NCBI RefSeq assembly: GCF_030272615.1
Contig: NC_081405.1
Location: forward strand, 314,982,541-315,046,540
Origin: Cryptomeria japonica
Taxonomy: Eukaryota > Streptophyta > Pinopsida > Cupressales > Cupressaceae
Length of the DNA stretch: 64,000 nt
Direction: 5' to 3'
Part shown: one piece after another, positions 11,368 to 22,418 of the stretch
Layout of the letters: the number at the start of each line of letters is the position of its first letter
How positions within the stretch are numbered: position 1 is the stretch's first letter
Position numbers and translations under genes: made by a program
Notes under the pieces: generated by a model
Told to the model about the DNA's origin: nothing
Seen by the model: only the letters and a program-made list of their open reading frames with translations
Databases searched by the model: none

Positions 11368-14300
11368 TTAGGTGAAGACAAGAGCAGATTGAGAAAATAC
11401 TCCCAATCTATCCCTTAACCGTTCAAAGACTTCTTTAGACAAGGCTTTTGTAAAAATATCAGCAACTTGGGCTTGTGAAGGAACAAACACTAATTGAAAC
11501 TCATTAGCCAACACCTGATCTCGTAAAAAATGGAGTTTAATGGCAACTTGTTTAGTACGAGAGTGCATAATAGGATTGTTTGAAAGATCAATTGCACTAG
11601 TATTGTCACAATAGATTGAAATGGGCTTAATAGTAGAAATGCCTATATCAGTAATTTGATGAGACATCCATATCACTTGTGTGCAACATGCAGTGGCTGC
11701 TATATATTCTAACTCTGCGGTGGACAGAGTGACACAATCTTGCTTTTTACTGTGCCAAGCAACAAGACAATCACCAAGAAAGAAGGCAGCTCCACTGGTG
11801 CTTTTACGATCATCTAGACAACCGGCCCAATCAGAATCAGTGAAGCCAACAAGAGTGAAGTCATTATTACGGGGATACCAAAGACCATAATCTAGTGTGC
11901 CTTGAACATATCTAAAGATTCGTTTTACAACATTCAAATGAGATTGTTTAGGTGCAGATTGAAAGCGAGAGACTAGACATACTGCAAACATTAAATCTGG
12001 TCGAGATGCAGTTAAATATAATAGACTTCCTATCATTGACCTGTACTCAGATTGATTTACTGCAGGTGAGTCATCAGATTTGGTCAATTTACAGCCTGTT
12101 TCCATTGGAGTGCTGACTGGTTTACAATCTGCCATATTAAATTTTCTAATCATCTCTTTGGCATATTTGGTTTGTGACAAGAAGATACCTTGCTGAAGTT
12201 GTAACACTTGAAGACCAAGAAAGAAATTCAGTTCCCCAAACATAGACATTTCAAACTCAGATTCCATGATTTTAGAGAACTTTTTGGATAAAGAGTCATT
12301 ATTACAGCCAAAAATGATATCATCTAAATATATCACAACCACTAGGACATCATTACCTTCGAGTTTAACATATAAGTTGCTATCTACAGCACCTCTAGTG
12401 AATCCATTTGTTCTAAGATGATTATCCAGTCTAGAGTACCAAGCTCTTGGAGCCTGTTTAAGACCATAGAGTGCTTTCTTTAATCTGTAGACACAATCAG
12501 ATTTGCCTACAACTTCAAAACCTTCCGGCTGTTCCATATAAACTTCTTCATCAAGATAACCATTCAGAAAGGCAGTTTTGACATCCATCTGATAAACTTT
12601 AAATTTTTTATAGCAAGAGTATGCAAGAAAAATTCTGATTGATTCTAATCTAGCTACTAGTGCGAATGTTTCTCCAAAATCTATTCCTTCCCGCTGAGCA
12701 TAACCTTTACAAACAAAATGAGCTTTATTTCTAACAACCTTCCCAGATTCATCAAGCTTATTTCTAAAGATCCATTTGCCTCCTATCACATTCTTATCAT
12801 CTGGCCTAGGTACTAATTCCCAAGTTTGGTTTTTCTCTATTTGACTGATTTCATCTTTCATTGCATTTAACCAACATTCATTAGATAAAGCATCAGAAAC
12901 ATTTTTGGGTTCGAAATCAGTTACCAAACAAAAATGTTCAGCCAGTTGAGCTTGTTCAGTTGTTTTTGCCCTTCTTCTAGTCAAAATACCGGCATCTATA
13001 TTGCCAATAACTTGACTTTGAGGATGTCTCTTTGTTATAACTTTTGAGGGTGTATAATGGAGAATACCTGTCTCTGCATTTGAATTCTCTGTATTTTCTT
13101 CATCAGAACTTGATGAACATATTTCATTTTTCTTTTCTGTTTCTGCAGGTTTAGGAACCTTTGTTAAAGTAATTTCCTCTTCCTCAATATCCTGCAAATC
13201 ATTACTTAACAAAAATTGTTCATCAAACCTTACATTTATTGTTTCAACAATTTTATTCAGTCTATTATTGAAACATCTATAGGCTTTGCTATGAGTAGAG
13301 TATCCAAGAAAGATACCCTCATCAGTTTTAGCCTCAAAATTTCCTAGATTTTCTTCATCTCTTTTTAGATAACATTTGGCACCAAAAATTTTGAAATATT
13401 TGATAGAAGTAGCTTTTCCATACCAAAGTTCATAAGGAGTAAAGGTAGATTTTACCCTGATTTGTACACGATTCAAAATGTAAACAGCTGTGTGTACAGC
13501 TTCTTTCCAATACCTGTCTGGTAGATTTGCCTCATTAAGCATTGTGCGAGCCATTTCTTTGACTGTTCTATTTTTTCTCTCAACTACTCCATTTTGTTGA
13601 GGTGTACAAGTAGCAGCATATTGTCTCTTAATACCATGTCTTTCACAATAATCAATGAATTCTTGTGAAGTGAATTCACCACCCTTGTCTGATCTTAAGC
13701 ATTTCAATTTTAGATCAGATTCTCGTTCAACCATTTTTCTGAAAATCTTAAATCTATCAAATGCTTCGGATTTGTGTTTAAGGAAAGTGACCCATACCAT
13801 TCTGGTATAGTCATCAACAAAAAGCATAAAATATTTTTCACCATTTATTGACTGTGTCCTTGTAGGACCACATAAGTCTGTGTGTACAAGCTGTAATGGT
13901 CTAGTAGAAGAATGTTCTTTAGATTTGAAAGACACTTTTGTTTGCTTTCCTTTCAAACACACTTTACAAATTGAATTGAATGGTTTATTCAAAATAGGCA
14001 AACCTCTAACATTCTGATTTTTACTGATTCTAACCAGATTGTCAAAATTTATATGTCCTAGGTGTTTATGCCATAACCAATTTTCTTCTATTTGACCCAT
14101 AAGACAAATGCCTTCATTATTCTCATAGTCAGTGGAATCAAGCAGACTGTAGACATTGCCAATTGTTCTCAAACCAGCAGCAAGAGTTTTACCAGATTTA
14201 TTTTTGATAGTACAATCTTGAGAGCTAAAAAATACACTGTAACCACTATCACAAATTTGACTGACACTCAATAAATTGTGCTTTAACCCTTCAACAAAGT

Positions 14301-16158
14301 ACACATCATGAATAGGAGTATCATCATTTAGCAATAATGTACCTTTACCTCGTACATAAGCTCCTGAATTATCCCCAAAGCGTACAAAGCCACCATTAAA
14401 GTCTTCAAGATGCAGAAATTTAGTTCTATCTCCTGTCATATGGTGTGAATAGCCACTGTCCAACACCCATAAAGATTTCTTATTTGAGAAAAGTGCAGTT
14501 TGTACTATCATTGATTGCTCAATACCAGATACAAACTTAGGTTTCCATATTTTATTAGGACTTGCCTTTGTTTTGCACTGTATAGTAGTATGCCCAAAAG
14601 TGTTACACTTATTACACTTTACTGTGTTTGGAAAGTCATATCCTTGATTGTAACCAAACAAAGGAGATCTTTGTTGCAGAAATCTGCAAGTATTAACCTT
14701 ATGACCAAACCTATTGCAATAGAAACAGTATCCATGAAAAAAACCAAACCTAAAAGGTTTTGTTCTGTTATAAGTCTGAAATGATTTTCTAGTTTCAGGC
14801 TGTCTTGATGACTCAGCTTTATCAAACCCTAAACTAGCCAAATCTTTATGCAACTTTTGCTTGCTCAAGATATCATTTAGATGTATTGTACTTTCATACT
14901 GTTCAATTTTTTTTTGAAGTTTTGTGGACTGTTGTTCTAATGTTTCAATTTTCTTTTCTCTTTCTTCAAGAAGGGACTTCAAGTTTGAAGTCACTAAATT
15001 TGCATCATTCAACTCGACTTGTAAAATCCGATTTGAATTTTCATGTGAAGCTACAAGTTTCTTTAACCTCTTTATTTCTTTTAAAGCACAAAGCAATTCT
15101 CCTTCAAGATCAATTTCTCCTTGATCTAAATCTTCAAATTCATTTTTTTTGCTAGTTACATCTTCTAATTCTGCCATAAATAGAGTTTCATCACCTTCAC
15201 AAGGTGAATCATCTGACTCATTTCCAGAGTCTTCTTTTGTAAAAAGACTCTTCTTTTTCTTGAAGGTATTAAATCTCCTTTTAGGATTCCACATTTTCTT
15301 TTTGTAGAATTTTTCTGGTTTTTCCTCTTCACTGTTTTGATCACTTAGAGGACATTGAGCAGCAAAGTGTCCAGCTTTGCCACAATTAAAGCACTTAAAA
15401 GGTAATTTGCCCTTATATTTCTTTTTTAGTTTTCTAACAAAAAGGGCTTCTATAGCATCTGAAAGTTCAGATTCACTATCAAGTTCTTCTTTCTTTTCTA
15501 CTTTAAAAGCTGTTTCTTTTGAAGAAGAAGGATTATTACCTATCCTCATCTCATAGGCAGTAAGAATGCTTTGAAGGTTATCAAGTGTCATGGTAGAAAA
15601 ACTTTTCTTTTCTTCTAAGGTTGAAACCTTAGTTTCAAACTTGGGTAACAAGGTTCTAATCACTTTATTGACAACTTCCTTTTCTTCAACCTCTTCACCA
15701 AGACCCTTTCTCGAATTTACTATTTCACCAACTCTAAGAAAATAGCTTGCTACTGTTTCATCTTCTTTCATCTTTAAAGATTCAAACTGATTTTTGAGTG
15801 TAAGAATTTTAGACTCCTTAACCTTAGCATCCCCTTGATAAATGGTTTCAAGTTTTTTCAAAATATCATAAGCAGAAGAACAATGCATGACTTTAACAAA
15901 AACATCTTTAGTGAGACCACATAAGAGAGCATGCTTAGCTCTGGCATTTAACTCATACTTGGTTTTATCATCAGGATCAGTAGGAATAATGGAAGGAACT
16001 GTATATTTTGTGATCACAATATTCCACACATTAAGATCAACTGAAATGAGATAAGTTTCCATCCTAATATTCCAGAACACATAATCAGTTCCATCAAAAA
16101 GAGGAGCTCTTGAAAGTGAAGCACCTTCCTGAGTTTGAGCCATAAAAAAAACTTCCAA
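11368..16158 (-). CDS. Copia gag-pol polyprotein, intact
   Basis: One uninterrupted ORF of 1596 codons encodes all enzymes of a copia element. Gag (UBN2-type) lies near residues 15-250. A CCHC zinc knuckle follows at C256-C269 ([14 protein letters not shown]), then a coiled coil at about 340-430 and two more knuckles at C478-C491 and C515-C528. Protease has D567-S-G. The integrase zinc site is H697/H702/C731/C734 and its DD35E triad is D761, D824, E860. Reverse transcriptase has YLDD at 1277-1280 (12319-12330). RNase H has D1441, E1482 and D1518. The usual start is probably Met6 (MAQTQEG), since the first five codons precede the family pattern. The protease loop reads DSGYS, where DSGAS is common. 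All catalytic residues are present, so the element could be autonomous; expression is unknown. Confidence 0.95.
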   Translation of the reverse strand: MEVFFMAQTQEGASLSRAPLFDGTDYVFWNIRMETYLISVDLNVWNIVITKYTVPSIIPTDPDDKTKYELNARAKHALLCGLTKDVFVKVMHCSSAYDILKKLETIYQGDAKVKESKILTLKNQFESLKMKEDETVASYFLRVGEIVNSRKGLGEEVEEKEVVNKVIRTLLPKFETKVSTLEEKKSFSTMTLDNLQSILTAYEMRIGNNPSSSKETAFKVEKKEELDSESELSDAIEALFVRKLKKKYKGKLPFKCFNCGKAGHFAAQCPLSDQNSEEEKPEKFYKKKMWNPKRRFNTFKKKKSLFTKEDSGNESDDSPCEGDETLFMAELEDVTSKKNEFEDLDQGEIDLEGELLCALKEIKRLKKLVASHENSNRILQVELNDANLVTSNLKSLLEEREKKIETLEQQSTKLQKKIEQYESTIHLNDILSKQKLHKDLASLGFDKAESSRQPETRKSFQTYNRTKPFRFGFFHGYCFYCNRFGHKVNTCRFLQQRSPLFGYNQGYDFPNTVKCNKCNTFGHTTIQCKTKASPNKIWKPKFVSGIEQSMIVQTALFSNKKSLWVLDSGYSHHMTGDRTKFLHLEDFNGGFVRFGDNSGAYVRGKGTLLLNDDTPIHDVYFVEGLKHNLLSVSQICDSGYSVFFSSQDCTIKNKSGKTLAAGLRTIGNVYSLLDSTDYENNEGICLMGQIEENWLWHKHLGHINFDNLVRISKNQNVRGLPILNKPFNSICKVCLKGKQTKVSFKSKEHSSTRPLQLVHTDLCGPTRTQSINGEKYFMLFVDDYTRMVWVTFLKHKSEAFDRFKIFRKMVERESDLKLKCLRSDKGGEFTSQEFIDYCERHGIKRQYAATCTPQQNGVVERKNRTVKEMARTMLNEANLPDRYWKEAVHTAVYILNRVQIRVKSTFTPYELWYGKATSIKYFKIFGAKCYLKRDEENLGNFEAKTDEGIFLGYSTHSKAYRCFNNRLNKIVETINVRFDEQFLLSNDLQDIEEEEITLTKVPKPAETEKKNEICSSSSDEENTENSNAETGILHYTPSKVITKRHPQSQVIGNIDAGILTRRRAKTTEQAQLAEHFCLVTDFEPKNVSDALSNECWLNAMKDEISQIEKNQTWELVPRPDDKNVIGGKWIFRNKLDESGKVVRNKAHFVCKGYAQREGIDFGETFALVARLESIRIFLAYSCYKKFKVYQMDVKTAFLNGYLDEEVYMEQPEGFEVVGKSDCVYRLKKALYGLKQAPRAWYSRLDNHLRTNGFTRGAVDSNLYVKLEGNDVLVVVIYLDDIIFGCNNDSLSKKFSKIMESEFEMSMFGELNFFLGLQVLQLQQGIFLSQTKYAKEMIRKFNMADCKPVSTPMETGCKLTKSDDSPAVNQSEYRSMIGSLLYLTASRPDLMFAVCLVSRFQSAPKQSHLNVVKRIFRYVQGTLDYGLWYPRNNDFTLVGFTDSDWAGCLDDRKSTSGAAFFLGDCLVAWHSKKQDCVTLSTAELEYIAATACCTQVIWMSHQITDIGISTIKPISIYCDNTSAIDLSNNPIMHSRTKQVAIKLHFLRDQVLANEFQLVFVPSQAQVADIFTKALSKEVFERLRDRLGVFSQSALVFT

Positions 16159-16204
16159 GTAACCAGGAACAATCCCTAGGACAGACCTATATGAGGGACC
16201 CTAT

Positions 16205-16216
16205 GCTCTGATACCA
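16205..16216 (-). other. Primer-binding site (initiator tRNA-Met)
   Basis: The minus strand reads TGGTATCAGAGC two bases inside the 5' LTR. This is the standard complement to the 3' end of plant initiator tRNA-Met. Confidence 0.9.
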
Positions 16217-16218
16217 CT

Positions 16219-17934
16219 TGTTGGAAGTGGAAACACTTTGAGAGGGGGGGGGTGAATCAGAGTGTGACAAATTTTAACAAGATATACTTTTATGAACCTG
16301 ACAATTTTAATTCACAGTATGCACAGATGACTGAGACTTAACACCTTGATGAAATACATTAATGAAAAATGAAATATATCATAGAAACAACTAAAACACT
16401 TGATTCAGACTTTGTAAAAATGGTATTAAATCTTTTACACAAACTTGAAACATCTAAATGAGTACTTCAAATATTGCATTACATAAACCCAACAAAACAG
16501 AGTATGAAATAAAGAGAGCTAAAATATGATGTATCAGAGCATAAACTAGTAAAACAGAATGAAACAAGACAATGCACATAACACCATAGTTTTCATGAGT
16601 GGAAAACCCTCTTGGGGTAGAAAAACCACTCGGAAGATCCCTTATATTAATTCAAAAAGAGCACCAACTCAGTTCACAAGTTTTAGAAACCACAAGGCCT
16701 CAAGGAGCACCAACCCCTCTTCTTATCAATAAATATTTCAACTCGAGCTACAGCCACTGGTGATTTTATGCATGCATTTAAATCTTGCAGTCACAAAACC
16801 ATCAGGGATTGGAGTGAGAATATTTTACCAGTTTGTACATATGAAAAAAATTTTTGCAACAATATTCTTCAAGGATAAAATCAACACTATCCAATCTCTG
16901 AACAATATAGTTTCAAATCAATAAAGCCTCATATACTCTGTAACAAAAAACAGAGTATTGATTCTCAAGAAACCCCTCGACTATCTCTGGTAAACTACAA
17001 CACTTCTTTTTACAAATGCTATCACTTTATTCACACTCTTCTCGCTGTATTTCTCTGTTTTTCCTCACTTCAACTGTTCTGAAAACAAACTGTTTTATAC
17101 CCAAACAAAACACCACATTTTCTTTTCGAATAACCCTCGTATAGGGTTACAAATAACTTACAGGATTTGTAAACTGAAAAATCAAATAACTATTTTTAAC
17201 TGTGCAACGGAAACTGAAGATGTTTGATTTCCCAGTCATGAAAAACAAAAATAAAGCATGAACATTTCCTTATTTTCATTTTGCATAACTGAAAAAGACT
17301 TGATTCGAACAAAAAAAAATCTGAATCTTTTAAATCATGTGATCAAGAAACATACCTGTTAAACGCAAACTAATCAAACAAACTAACCAGTCAACTGTTA
17401 AGCTCTCGGTTAAAACCATTTTTTTTTTGCTTCATTCTCTGTAACTGAACAAACTGATTCGAGCTCTGTAGCTCCAGCAGCGCTGCGACTCTCATGGCGT
17501 TAGGGTTTGACGGACTCCAAACAAGTTCAAAAACCAAATGAAACACAAAAACATCTTCCAAAAAAAACTTTTAACTTGTTCGACACAAGGAGTATCCTGA
17601 GGAATATGCCCTTTAATCCGTAGACATATTAAATCAAAGATGTCATTAAATTAATGCAAAAACAGAGCTGTTCACTTATCCGTGTCACCAACATGGCTTG
17701 AAAGTAAGATGTTTTAAACACATAACACGTCAGCCAAGTCAATATGTCCGTGTCACTAAACTGGCCCATGAGAAGGATATAACCACATGCTTATTAAAAA
17801 TATGTAACTTAACCAACACAACATCCTCTTTTTTTACTTTCTTGTCATCGAGGACAAAAGTACCAAACTTAACCAACACAACATCCTCTTTTTTACTTTC
17901 TTGTCATCGAGGACAAAAGTACCAAAGAGCAACA
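16219..17934 (-). repeat. 5' LTR of the 9-kb copia element
   Basis: 1716 bp, equal in length to the left LTR, with about 18 scattered single-base differences, mostly transitions. It would supply the promoter for the element. Confidence 0.93.
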
Positions 17935-17939
17935 ATATG
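17935..17939. repeat. Target-site duplication ATATG (right)
   Basis: Exact partner of 8967-8971. Confidence 0.9.
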
Positions 17940-18531
17940 ATGATTGAGCCAAAATAAAGTATAATAGAAAATTGAAGGTGAAGAAGGTTTCATTCAGAAT
18001 AGAGTGAACAACCTTTTAGTTTTAAAATTATCACGAACATGTCCAGGCAAATATTGCGAGCAATTGGGTTCCTTTCCATCCGATTGTTACGGCAGATCCA
18101 TTAGCCTCAAGAGTATAATATTCTCCATGAGGAAATTCTTTCAGCAATATTCTGGCCTGGTACCAAGCTGGATAGCTGAAGCTGATCTCCTTCAATCCCT
18201 TGTGATTAAAAAGACATCTCCACACATCAGTTCCAACATATCTTACCCACCTATCCTTCCTCTCACAAGCTATCAGATTTCTTATCGTTTTCCCACTAAA
18301 TACTTCTTCATACATGACTCTACAAGTATCAAGCCTATCAGGAAATATCACATCCAAGCAGTCAAACCAAGTGTTGCAATAGAAAAGAACCTCAATGAAG
18401 CGGTTCTCAAAACATCTTGAGTTGTGCTCACCTTCAACTTCAATGTTCACCATTATCCGGGGCCTTAATCTCACAATAACATCTAGCAAATTATCCAAAA
18501 CATTTTGGTCATATAACAGACTTTTGAAAAC

Positions 18532-18534
18532 TTA
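18532..18534 (-). other. Premature TAA in the GRAS frame
   Basis: The frame from 18846 and the frame from 18498 are the same (348 bases apart). They are separated only by this TAA, where related proteins have a hydrophobic residue. A TTA-to-TAA change would explain it. Confidence 0.8.
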
Positions 18535-18888
18535 AGGAGTATAGATGACAACAACCTCACCATGTTTGACATTGAATAAACCTTCATGAATATCTTCCAT
18601 ACTTGAAATCTCCACTATCCTATAGAAAAATGGAATCGCCAGAGCCTCAATGAACTCGTCAAGTCTTCTTCCACTATCTATCAGTTCTTCTCCCTTCATT
18701 CCTACTAATGTGATCCTAAGAGTGTCAACCAGATGGGAAGGATGTCTTAGGGCAAGACTCTGCATCAACCCTGACCATTGGACACCAGTTCGAATCTCCA
18801 GATCTATCACATGAATTCCGCTTGCATTTTCCACACTCTTTATCATTGCCTACACAAACGTGAGTTGCATTAGTCTCACATACAGGAG

Positions 18889-18893
18889 AATTT
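18889..18893. repeat. Target-site duplication AATTT (left)
   Basis: AATTT directly before the LTR at 18894 is repeated at 20239-20243. Confidence 0.85.
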
Positions 18894-19222
18894 TGTTAAA
18901 TTTTATGCAAAGCAAAAATACAGATCTAGCTAGGAAAGAGAAAAAAAAAACTTGCAGGAGAAATCAAAATAAAGAACAGAGAAAAATAAACTCTATTAAT
19001 TCATTACTACAAATCTGTATGATTACAAATGATATATAGATCACAGGAGAAAAAATTATGCATGAGATGCATGAATTTTTTGAAGATGTAGATCAGTTAA
19101 ACTGAAATAATGAGGTATAGATTGAGTTTAAAACTCTTTAATTAGCTTACATTCACAATGCATATGCAACGCCTGTTCTCCATAAATCATGGGCAGAACA
19201 TAAAGTTAACTGTGCGCTAACA
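18894..19222 (-). repeat. 3' LTR of the TRIM-like element (long form, 329 bp)
   Basis: It shares AATTTTATGCAAAGC through GGAAAGAG and CTGTTCTCC through CGCTAACA with the 109-bp partner. The middle, about 18943-19165, is absent from the partner. An 8-bp GTATCATT present in the partner is missing here. Confidence 0.8.
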
Positions 19223-20129
19223 CTACCCCTTAAGTCTAACTAAGGAGGGATATGGGTCCAGGTAACAAAACCTGATCAGAAACCCAATTACAAAGAAGAA
19301 AGGAGAAAACCTAATTGAGAAAAACTCCTAACCATTATTCTAACTATAGAAGAAAGTTGCAAATTGCAAGTTTGCATCCACACTGCAACATGATTGTACA
19401 AAATCATAGAAACCACTGCATGAGTACCTCTGGGATACTTTGAAAATGCAGTTGTACATATTCTGCATTGCTCAAATGGATGAACAGATAGGTACAAGGT
19501 CTTTGAATACAAAAACGGATATCTGAAGAAGATATGAATCTGCAGAAATGTGCTCCAAGCTAAAGAACTACTAAGATGACCTCCGATTGGGATGATGCCA
19601 TTGTATATCCATTGCTCAATAATGTCCTGCTAAAAAGAAACTCTGGAAGCACTTAGAGACGTGACTCAGGAATCTCATGTAGTCAGGAACCCTACTAGAA
19701 AGAATCTCTAGAAGCAAACAGAGTTGCAACATTGGAATCTCATGTAGACAAGAATTTAGAACAAAAGAATACTTTTGACTATCAATTGGAGGAAGAGTGT
19801 GTAGCAACTTTAATCTTCTATTTTATTCAGGAAACTTATTGGAAGAAACCTATACTAAATGCATTAAGCAAAAACCCCATAGAACCTTTATAAAAGTTCA
19901 ATTTTTTTTTTTACAAAGCCCCAAATTTTCCAGATCTTCGTCATGTGGTGCTTGCAAAGCACGTACAAGTTTTAAAGAATCAAAATAGGGAAAAAAAACA
20001 AGGAGCATGCAAAAATGAGGGGAAGAATATGCAAACATTTAGAAATAGAGATCTACATCAGCTTCCATGGTAATGCTAATCTTCATAAATCTGTTAATCC
20101 TTCTTCCTAACAATCTAGCTCTGATACCA

Positions 20130-20238
20130 TGTTAGTATCATTAAATTTTCTGCAAAGCAAAAATACAGATCTAGGTAGGAAAGAACGCATGTTCTCCATA
20201 AATCATGGGCAGAACAGAAAGTTAACTGTGCGCTAACA
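20130..20238 (-). repeat. 5' LTR of the TRIM-like element (short form, 109 bp)
   Basis: It begins TGTTAGTATCATT and ends GCGCTAACA; the termini TGTTAG/CTAACA are perfect inverted repeats. It appears to have lost about 228 bp internally. Confidence 0.8.
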
Positions 20239-20709
20239 AATTTTATTAGAAAAGGCGACCAGGCCATTTGATTGGGTTTTACTATAACAACCGTCGACTT
20301 TGTTGGTATGATTAAGAGCTGGTTTTAGATGGCGTTCCATTCTATCCTGGAGCGCCCTGGAGAAATAATAGCAGAGCCTCTGTATAGGGCTTCCCCACTG
20401 CGAAGAGAATGTGAGACACCTCATCAACAGCCTGGCTGCTTGATCATATTGCTTCTTCCTCGTCATCTCCGCAGAGGTGAACAGCAGATGAACCAATTCT
20501 AGACTCTGCTGGTCTTCTTTCACGTAAGAGTCTAACCTTCCATAATCAAAGCCTCTTATGTAACACGTACCCGCCAATTTTATGATTTCTTGCGCCGACA
20601 TATTTGAGGGTATATTGCCATCTAATTTACAGGGCGGCTTTGGAAAATCATACTGTGGCAATGAACATGGCATATTTTGATAACCAGACGATGCAGAGCT
20701 CTCAGCCAT

Positions 20710-21997
20710 GGTTGCCTTCGCGACAGAAACTGTCTTCTCCTCGTTCAGAAAGTAATTCAGGGTAGGATATCACGGAAATCAAGGAATTTAATCACTTTTC
20801 CCTGTGAAAACTTGCTATCATTTAGATATAAATCCAAAAGAGAGGTAAAAAAGTTCGTGGGTAAACGAGATGCAGAAGAGGCGGCAGGCATCTAGGAATT
20901 GTCATTGCTTCAATCCATACAAATAGCAGGGTACAATTCTTTATTAAGATATATTAAAGTGATTTTCACTCACTGCTGTCAATTTATTATTTATTAGATT
21001 TTTTTTATATTTTTTAAGTGCACTTAATGAAATAAGAGAATCTGTACAGCCCATCAAATATCTTTGATGGTGTTCCAATTGTATTTAAGTATTGTTGTAA
21101 ATAATATAAAAATTAATGAGTATTTTATTATATAAGAAGACAATTTAGTGATAGATTATTAAAAAGTTTATATACTTATTTTGATATATATATATATATT
21201 TAATATATAATTTTAACAATAAGTCATGTTTCAATATTCGAATGGTATGTTTGAGTGAATAATTTTTGAATGTGACAAGCATCAAAGAATTCTTATCTTT
21301 TCAATTCATACAAACAGAAAAGTACAATGCTTCATTAAAATATCTTTATTATTTTGACCCATTTATTGTCCAATCATCATTTATTAGTGTTAGGATTATT
21401 TGTTGAAAAGCACTGAGATAAAAGAAATTGTAAGAACCATGAAATACTTTATTTATCAAACATACATTTGACATTGATATAACATAAATCCCTAATGGGA
21501 ATGTGGTACAAGTGGGCTTGCATGTCTCTTACACTTTGATGCCCATGTTTGCATGTTGTGCATGTTAACCATCAAAATCGCTGATAAGTTATGAAGCACT
21601 CAAGATTGACACACTTTTCTTGGCTATGCCTTCAACACCCATCAAAAGGTGATGTGAATAATTATTATTTATAACTATGTTTATAGATAGTCCACTAGGT
21701 GAGTCGTATGGTTTGAGAGGTGGTTTTTTGCCTTTTGTTCTAATAATCTCTACTAGTTTTCTCACACTAGCTCTTCAATAAATTGAGGACCTAGATTTGT
21801 GGAATGCATCATTCATTAAAAGGAATAGAGTTCTATCACATTCAAACATAAAATGAGTAAGGGAAGTGAATGTATTGTAATGTTGATATTGAATATTATA
21901 TGGGATTGGCCTCTCTTCTTGGTAGATTTTTTTTGCACAATGGTTTCTCGAAGTAAATTATGTATTATGATACGTTCTTATATTGCTAATTCATGTC
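20710..21997. other. Intergenic region upstream of the GRAS pseudogene
   Basis: No gene is seen. A (TA)n tract lies at 21184-21199. A weak direct repeat, about 20900-21090 versus 21285-21440, shares TTCAAT(C/T)CATACAAA and a TTTATT...TTATTAG core, and its units are well diverged. The first 200 bp would hold the promoter of the GRAS gene, but no clear TATA box was found. Confidence 0.4.
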
Positions 21998-22418
21998 ATT
22001 AATATTTTTTTAATAAAGTAGGTAGAGAAGGGCCCCAACCCAGTATAGAACCAATAGAGAACAACAAAACAACTCATTTTCTTTTAAGACAAAATTTAGA
22101 GTTATTTGAAAATTAACCAGAATAAAACACACCCAAGCTAATCTAAACCAAAAGAAAATTGAAATAAGCTATTGAAGATCACACTTGGGAACTAGGGAGT
22201 GGGACCAATGGGACAATCTAAGTTTTTTGGGTTGAAAGGAAATGACTTCCTTTATTGCAGTAAGCTATAGTCCAATTAAAAATATCTTTTTTCCAAAACA
22301 TTAAAAGGAGCACTATTGGAGGAGACATCAAAGGTAGCTAAAGAATCTACCAAGCAGGCTACCGCTAGAGGAAGGGAAAGTTGATAGTCCAAAGATAGAG
22401 AGTTAGGAACCATGGACA
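21998..22418 (-). mobile_element. LINE-like 3' end (truncated)
   Basis: Read on the minus strand the segment ends GGGTTGGGGCCC, then TTTATTAAAAAAATATT, an A-rich tail typical of non-LTR elements. A decayed hydrophobic coding piece lies upstream. The similar ending near 62.83 kb (GGGTTTCGGGGCCCC then AATAAAAAATAA) supports a shared family. No reverse-transcriptase motif is visible, so the class is tentative. Confidence 0.3.

Larger units (their letters stand above)
8972..17934 (-). mobile_element. Complete Ty1/copia retrotransposon, Sirevirus-like
   Basis: This 8963-bp element lies on the minus strand. All parts are present: two LTRs of 1716 bp, a primer-binding site beside the right LTR, a polypurine tract beside the left LTR, an exact 5-bp target duplication and one uninterrupted gag-pol ORF. 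By eye the LTRs differ at about 18 positions (about 1%), so the insertion is young by the standards of this window. Long LTRs, a large Gag with coiled coil and several zinc knuckles, extra polypurine-like tracts and a G-tract near the LTR end point to the Sirevirus group; that assignment is inferred. The element sits about 95 bp beyond the stop codon of the GRAS pseudogene. Confidence 0.95.
18894..20238 (-). mobile_element. Small non-autonomous LTR element (TRIM-like) in the GRAS gene
   Basis: This 1345-bp insertion is bounded by TGTTA...CTAACA repeats and the exact duplication AATTT. The right repeat (20130-20238, 109 bp) is the 5' LTR in minus orientation. A primer-binding site, TGGTATCAGAGC on the minus strand (20118-20129), touches it directly. 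The left repeat (18894-19222, 329 bp) matches it at both ends but has about 228 extra bases in the middle. AAGGGGTAG on the minus strand (19223-19232) is a polypurine tract. The 900-bp interior has only short frames without any gag or pol similarity, so transposition enzymes must have come from another element. Confidence 0.85.
18031..20709 (-). pseudogene. GRAS-family transcription factor, disrupted
   Basis: GRAS proteins are plant transcriptional regulators that act in the nucleus. The N-terminal piece (20709-20239) starts in a good context (ACCATGG). It holds the leucine-rich LHRI region with LVHLLFTSAE, KKQYDQAARLL and WGSPIQRLCYYF. After the inserted element, 18846-18031 continues with the VHIID motif (IHVIDLEIRTGVQW), the PFYRE region and a SAW end (EANGSAVTIGW, then AW). 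Two lesions are visible: a 1345-bp LTR element inside the gene and an in-frame TAA at 18532-18534, after which the same frame stays open to the natural stop. About 15-20 residues expected just before VHIID are missing. A TAG at the acceptor-like TTTGTGTAG before GCAATG suggests an intron or a deletion there. The similarity looks closest to DELLA/RGL-type GRAS proteins, but the subfamily is unsure and no DELLA motif is seen. Confidence 0.85.

Noticed and set aside
11681-15155. Plus-strand frames inside the copia ORF
   Set aside because: Shadows of the intact minus-strand gag-pol gene.
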